Shown piece after piece: positions 59,601 to 64,000 of a stretch of 64,000 bases of DNA; within the stretch, counting starts at the first letter, position 1; each line of letters opens with the position of its first letter. The notes under the pieces were generated by a model. That model did no database searches, was not told the DNA's origin, and saw only the letters and a program-made list of their open reading frames with translations. Source of the stretch: Micrococcus flavus (lineage in GTDB: Bacteria > Actinomycetota > Actinomycetes > Actinomycetales > Micrococcaceae). The DNA lies in NCBI RefSeq assembly GCF_014204815.1, contig NZ_JACHMC010000001.1, positions 2,448,793-2,512,792 of the forward strand, given 5' to 3'. A program made the position numbers and the translations under genes.

Positions 59601-62600
59601 GAGGCCCGCGTGCGCTCCACCGTGCTCCCCGCGCGAGCGGGGATGAGCCGCCACGACACTTGCCCCGTGAACCATAGAGCGCGTGCTCCCCGCGCGAGCG
59701 GGGATGAGCCCAGGGCGCGGCGCAGCTCCGGCCCCGCGTCCACGTGCTCCCCGCGCGAGCGGGGATGAGCCGCATGAGCACCGAGAACGTGGAAGTCCCC
59801 AAGCGTGCTCCCCGCGCGAGCGGGGATGAGCCCAACGGCGGGGCGCCGGTGGCGATGCTCGGCTCGTGCTCCCCGCGCGAGCGGGGATGAGCCGGGCCTG
59901 TGACCATGAGCGTGGACGAGCTGACCGTGCTCCCCGCGCGAGCGGGGATGAGCCCGCGCGGCGGGCGAGCCCGCTGCTGTCGGTGAGGTGCTCCCCGCGC
60001 GAGCGGGGATGAGCCCCAGAACACGTTCATCGGCGGGCGCTGGCACCTGTGCTCCCCGCGCGAGCGGGGATGAGCCCACCCGCCAGTCGTGGCCGTTCGA
60101 CCGGACGGAGTGCTCCCCGCGCGAGCGGGGATGAGCCGGTGGAGGGACACGGTCACGTCCGCCTTGATATGTGCTCCCCGCGCGAGCGGGGATGAGCCCC
60201 ACGATGACCACCCAGACCCGCCCCCAGACGAGTGCTCCCCGCGCGAGCGGGGATGAACCGTGCTGCTGATCAACACCCCGCCCGGTGACCCGGTGCTCCC
60301 CGCGCGAGCGGGGATGAGCCGACCTCGCCCTGCTTGGTGATGCGGTAGTGCCCGGTGCTCCCTGCGCGAGCGGGGATGAGCCCGTCCCCCGCGGCCGCGG
60401 CCCGGCTGCCCGCGAGTGCTCCCCGCGCGAGCGGGGATGAGCCGTACCGGACGACCGGGACGGTGACCCTGCGGGGGTGCTCCCCGCGCGAGCGGGGATG
60501 AGCCCTCCGTGGCCGCACGACTGGGAGAGGTGGGGGCGTGCTCCCCGCGCGAGCGGGGATGAGCCGCCGTCACCTTCCAGGCCGGCCTGCCGCTAGGCGT
60601 GCTCCCCGCGCGAGCGGGGATGAGCCCAGATAGGAGCCCTGAGATGGCCAAGGCTGACGGTGCTCCCCGCGCGAGCGGGGATGAGCCCAGAAGTTCCACT
60701 ACGGCCTGGACATGGCCGACGTGCTCCCCGCGCGAGCGGGGATGAGCCTGCCGTGTCGTAGAGGGTGAAAAGCTCACTGTCGTGCTCCCCGCGCGAGCGG
60801 GGATGAGCCGCGGCCCCGCTCCGAGGTCGCCATGCAGACCGCGTGCTCCCCGCGCGAGCGGGGATGAGCCGGGCTTGCCGGATCCCTCCCACCTGCAGCC
60901 GATGTGCTCCCCGCGCGAGCGGGGATGAGCCCTCACGAACGTAGGGGACGACGAGGGTGCAGGCGTGCTCCCCGCGCGAGCGGGGATGAGCCTACCGCCG
61001 GGCGTCCCGGCTGGAGATGTTCCGAGTGCTCCCCGCGCGAGCGGGGATGAGCCGGTGCGGGTCTGCTCGCGGCCGGACCCGTCCGTGTGCTCCCCGCGCG
61101 AGCGGGGATGAGCCCACCACCGCCCGCGACCGCGCCAGAGCCCTAGTGTGCTCCCCGCGCGAGCGGGGATGAGCCCCACGGGGTCACCGTCCTCAACGCC
61201 CCCGGGACGTGCTCCCCGCGCGAGCGGGGATGAGCCACACTCAAGGGACCGGGTAGTACCGGCAGCTGGGTGCTCCCCGCGCGAGCGGGGATGAGCCTCG
61301 GGGCTCGCCGTTGGCGTGCTCCCCGCCGCGGTGCTCCCCGCGCGAGCGGGGATGAGCCGGTGCGGACCGTGTAGGCGTTGAAGCCGGGGTCGTGCTCCCC
61401 GCGCGAGCGGGGATGAGCCCGGCTCCACGTTCATGGACAAGAAGACCGGGACGTGCTCCCCGCGCGAGCGGGGATGAGCCTTGCAGCGCGACCACGCGGG
61501 CGGTCACCCGGGCGTGCTCCCCGCGCGAGCGGGGATGAGCCCCCCCCCCCCACACGAGGTTCGTGTAGGGGTCGGACAGGTGCTCCCCGCGCGAGCGGGG
61601 ATGAGCCGGCGGGCGAGAACCTGGCCCGCCTCATGGGGAGGTGCTCCCCGCGCGAGCGGGGATGAGCCGCCGCCCGTCACCGCGGACACGATGCCCGCCC
61701 AGTGCTCCCCGCGCGAGCGGGGATGAGCCGGCCGCAGCAGCAGCCGAGGCCGCCGACGCCGAGTGCTCCCCGCGCGAGCGGGGATGAGCCGTCGCTGGGG
61801 CCTGCCCGCCCGGCCTCGCGGACGTGCTCCCCGCGCGAGCGGGGATGAGCCGTGGGGGTGCGCGGCGAGGTCGAAGTCGTCGGGGTGCTCCCCGCGCGAG
61901 CGGGGATGAGCCGCCGGTGCCGCCACGGGACAACTCGAAGCCAGTGTGCTCCCCGCGCGAGCGGGGATGAGCCCAGCGGCGAACACCACGGGCCGTTCCC
62001 CACCTTGTGCTCCCCGCGCGAGCGGGGATGAGCCCCGGGGGAGACGTGCGTGAAATAGCCACGTTGCGTGCTCCCCGCGCGAGCGGGGATGAGCCACGCG
62101 CGCGCATAGTGTCAAGTGGTTCACGAACGTGCTCCCCGCGCGAGCGGGGATGAGCCGCTGGGCCGGCCACATTCCATCGAGCACGACCAGTGCTCCCCGC
62201 GCGAGCGGGGATGAGCCCGCGGTGCACACGCCGCGGATCAGACGGGCCGGGTGCTCCCCGCGCGAGCGGGGATGAGCCGAGTGCCGCCCATGCAGACCAA
62301 GCCCCTGTCCTGTGCTCCCCGAGCGAGCGGGGATGAGCCCGGGTCGATCACGGCCACCGTGACGGTGCGTGGGTGCTCCCCGCGCGAGCGGGGATGAGCC
62401 CGATCAGCCACCAACCGAAGACCTTGGCGGCAAGTGCTCCCCGCGCGAGCGGGGATGAGCCCTGCCGGCTCAGCGCGAGGCCATGAAGCGCGCAGTGCTC
62501 CCCGCGCGAGCGGGGATGAGCCCGAGGTGCGGCCGACGGCCGCCGAGATCGTCCGGTGCTCCCCGCGCGAGCGGGGATGAGCCCAACCCCGGCCCCGGTG

Positions 62601-63620
62601 ACGTCCTGATTCAGCGGTGCTCCCCGCGCGAGCGGAGATGAGCCCTGCAGCGCGTTGTCCAGCCGCAGGTGCAGGCGGTGCTCCCCGCGCGAGCGGGGAT
62701 GAGCCGTTCCGGCGCCGGTCTGCATGGCCTGGATCATCGTGCTCCCCGCGCGAGCGGGGATGAGCCGACGCGTGCGTGACGTTCGGCCCACGCAGGGCCG
62801 TGCTCCCCGCGCGAGCGGGGATGAGCCCGGCGGCATCGGGTAGCCCTGCGTCAGGCTGTCGTGCTCCCCACGCGAGCGGGGATGAGCCCGATCCGATGGT
62901 GACGCCCACGGCAGCCGCGCCGTGCTCCCCGCGCGAGCGGGGATGAGCCGCGGTACGTCGCCACCACGGACGTGAACCGTCGGTGCTCCCCGCGCGAGCG
63001 GGGATGAGCCCCGGTGGGCCCCCGGCATGGCCGCCGATGCGGTGTGCTCCCCGCGCGAGCGGGGATGAGCCGGCACCGGACCCGTCGCAGCCGCTGCAGT
63101 ACGCGTGCTCCCCGCGCGAGCGGGGATGAGCCGGCCGCGAAGTTATGCGACGCCATGCCCGGGGTGTGCTCCCCGCGCGAGCGGGGATGAGCCCGACGCG
63201 CCGACCCGCCGCGAGCAGGCGGCCGCGTGCTCCCCGCGCGAGCGGGGATGAGCCCAGGGTGGGGGACAGGGCCCCCTGCGCGGTCGCGTGCTCCCCGCGC
63301 GAGCGGGGATGAGCCGTCAGCGGGTGCATGAGGTGATCCTCTCGAGGTGTGCTCCCCGCGCGAGCGGGGATGAGCCCCGCGACATGCTCGCGCTCGTCTA
63401 CATGGCGAAGTGCTCCCCGCGCGAGCGGGGATGAGCCGGGGTACGTGGACACGGCGGTGGGCGGCCGCGCGTGCTCCCCGCGCGAGCGGGGATGAGCCTA
63501 CGTGGTGCCGGCCGCCGCCGGAGCGGCGCCCGTACTCCCCGCGCGAGCGGGGATGAGCCCACGGTGTGCGAGGACTCGTCGCCGTCCACGAGGTGCTCCC
63601 CGCGCGAGCGGGGATGAGCC
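56633..63620 (+). CRISPR. Type I-E CRISPR array, 115 repeats and 114 spacers
   Basis: The 28-bp repeat begins GTGCTCCC, folds CCCCGC-GCGA-GCGGGG and ends ATGAGCC. Period is 61 bp (33-bp spacers), checked along the array. Exceptions are spacer 61 (34 bp, before the repeat at 60355) and spacer 81 (38 bp, 61542-61579). Single-base repeat variants occur at 57853, 60232, 60355, 62312, 62617, 62861 and 63532. Six of the seven lie in the distal half, so the leader is at 56.6 kb beside cas2. I found no duplicate spacers by eye. The base after the repeat is C or G in about nine of ten units. Confidence 0.99.
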
Positions 63621-63656
63621 GCGCACCCAGCGCGGCCATAGAGGGACTGGTGCACG

Positions 63657-64000
63657 TGTAGGTGACAGCCATCTTCACGCCGCGTCTGCGGGCGTGTGGT
63701 CCATGATCAACTCGTACTCAACCGGCGTCAATCGGTCCAGGCGCACCTGCCGGCGGCGGCGGTGGTAGGTCCGCTCGATCCAGGTGATGATCCCGGCCCG
63801 CAGCTCGTCCCGGGTGTCCCAGTCGCATCGGTCCAGCACGTTCTTCTGCAGCAACGCGAAGAAGGACTCCATGGCCGCATTGTCCCCGGCTGAGCCGACC
63901 TGACCCATGGACCCGATCAGCCCGTGGGTGGTGAGGGCGTCCTGGAAGGCGGTCGAGCGGAACTGCGAGCCGCGGTCCGAGTGCACGATGCACCCGGCCA
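63657..64000 (-). mobile_element. IS3-family insertion sequence, right end (partial)
   Basis: An IS3-type transposase reading leftward runs off the window. Its end is close to the last CRISPR repeat; TGTAGGTGACAGCC (63657-63670) starts with TG and is a candidate terminal repeat, but the other end is not in view, so the boundary is tentative. It leaves 36 bp after the last repeat. Confidence 0.7.
63675..64000 (-). CDS. IS3-family transposase OrfB, C-terminal part
   Basis: At least 108 residues of the rve integrase core are present. CIVHSDRGSQFRSTAFQDAL holds the second catalytic Asp, and MGQVGSAGDNAAMESFFALL holds the catalytic Glu of the DDE triad. The C-terminal RRRRQVRLDRLTPVEYELIM is typical of the IS3 (IS150/IS51-like) group. 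The N-terminus, first Asp and OrfA lie beyond 64,000. The stop at 63675 is 55 bp from the last repeat. Confidence 0.93.
   Translation of the reverse strand, partial: AGCIVHSDRGSQFRSTAFQDALTTHGLIGSMGQVGSAGDNAAMESFFALLQKNVLDRCDWDTRDELRAGIITWIERTYHRRRRQVRLDRLTPVEYELIMDHTPADAA

Noticed and set aside
56582..63655. Dozens of long minus-strand frames across the array with recurring SSPLARGA, LIPARAGST and HPRSRGEH peptides
   Set aside because: They are the antisense translation of the repeat in three frames; the 61-bp period and GC-rich spacers give few stops. They are a known source of false proteins.
1..64000. tRNA, rRNA or riboswitch genes
   Set aside because: I looked for T-loop GTTCRANNC motifs in cloverleaf context, rRNA sequence and common riboswitch cores in the gaps and saw none I could support.

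Overview
The window comes from a very GC-rich, coding-dense actinobacterium, most likely Micrococcus (M. luteus-like). This rests on codon use, a Micrococcus-type glutaminase with a long C-terminal tail, an arsenate reductase of the mycothiol-using corynebacterial type, a DesA3-like desaturase pair, and many leaderless start codons (TAnnnT about 7 nt before ATG). Most of positions 1-47,000 is ordinary chromosome. The last 17 kb is a complete type I-E CRISPR-Cas locus.

Layout of 1-16.7 kb: end of a probable glutamate dehydrogenase, a solitary trpB, RNase J, a DMT permease, a DJ-1/PfpI protein and a spermidine-synthase-like protein; then a desaturase, its flavin/2Fe-2S reductase and a divergent PucR regulator; an excalibur-domain surface protein next to a lipoprotein sortase; small enzymes; a GIY-YIG family protein; and an Ltp-type lipoprotein related to phage superinfection-exclusion proteins. 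16.7-23.4 kb is a sugar ABC uptake locus (malEFG-like genes, LacI regulator, MsmK-like ATPase) with two LacI operators, closed at both ends by nearly identical terminators. 23.5-32.1 kb holds an HTH/Clp-N gene pair under a perfect palindrome, small genes, a decayed sulfide:quinone reductase, an M23 peptidase and a polysaccharide deacetylase. 32.1-35.5 kb is an arsenic cluster with a two-domain fused ArsC. 35.5-47 kb holds an alarmone synthetase, a GlcD-like oxidase, glpDFK, glutaminase and others.

The CRISPR locus reads cas3-casA-casB-casC-casD-casE-cas1-cas2 with ATGA/GTGA overlaps at most junctions. A short leader follows, then an array of 115 repeats and 114 spacers (56,633-63,620). An IS3-family element sits at the distal end.

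The most interesting observation is in the 387-bp gap in front of cas3. On the minus strand lies a degenerate mini-CRISPR: pseudo-repeat 1 keeps the last seven repeat bases and a rewritten stem, then comes exactly 33 nt of pseudo-spacer, then pseudo-repeat 2 keeps the first eight repeat bases and a stem. The pseudo-spacer seed partly matches a site preceded by AAC in the putative cas3 promoter. This has the form of a crRNA-like regulator (CreR/CreA class) that would guide Cascade to repress its own operon.
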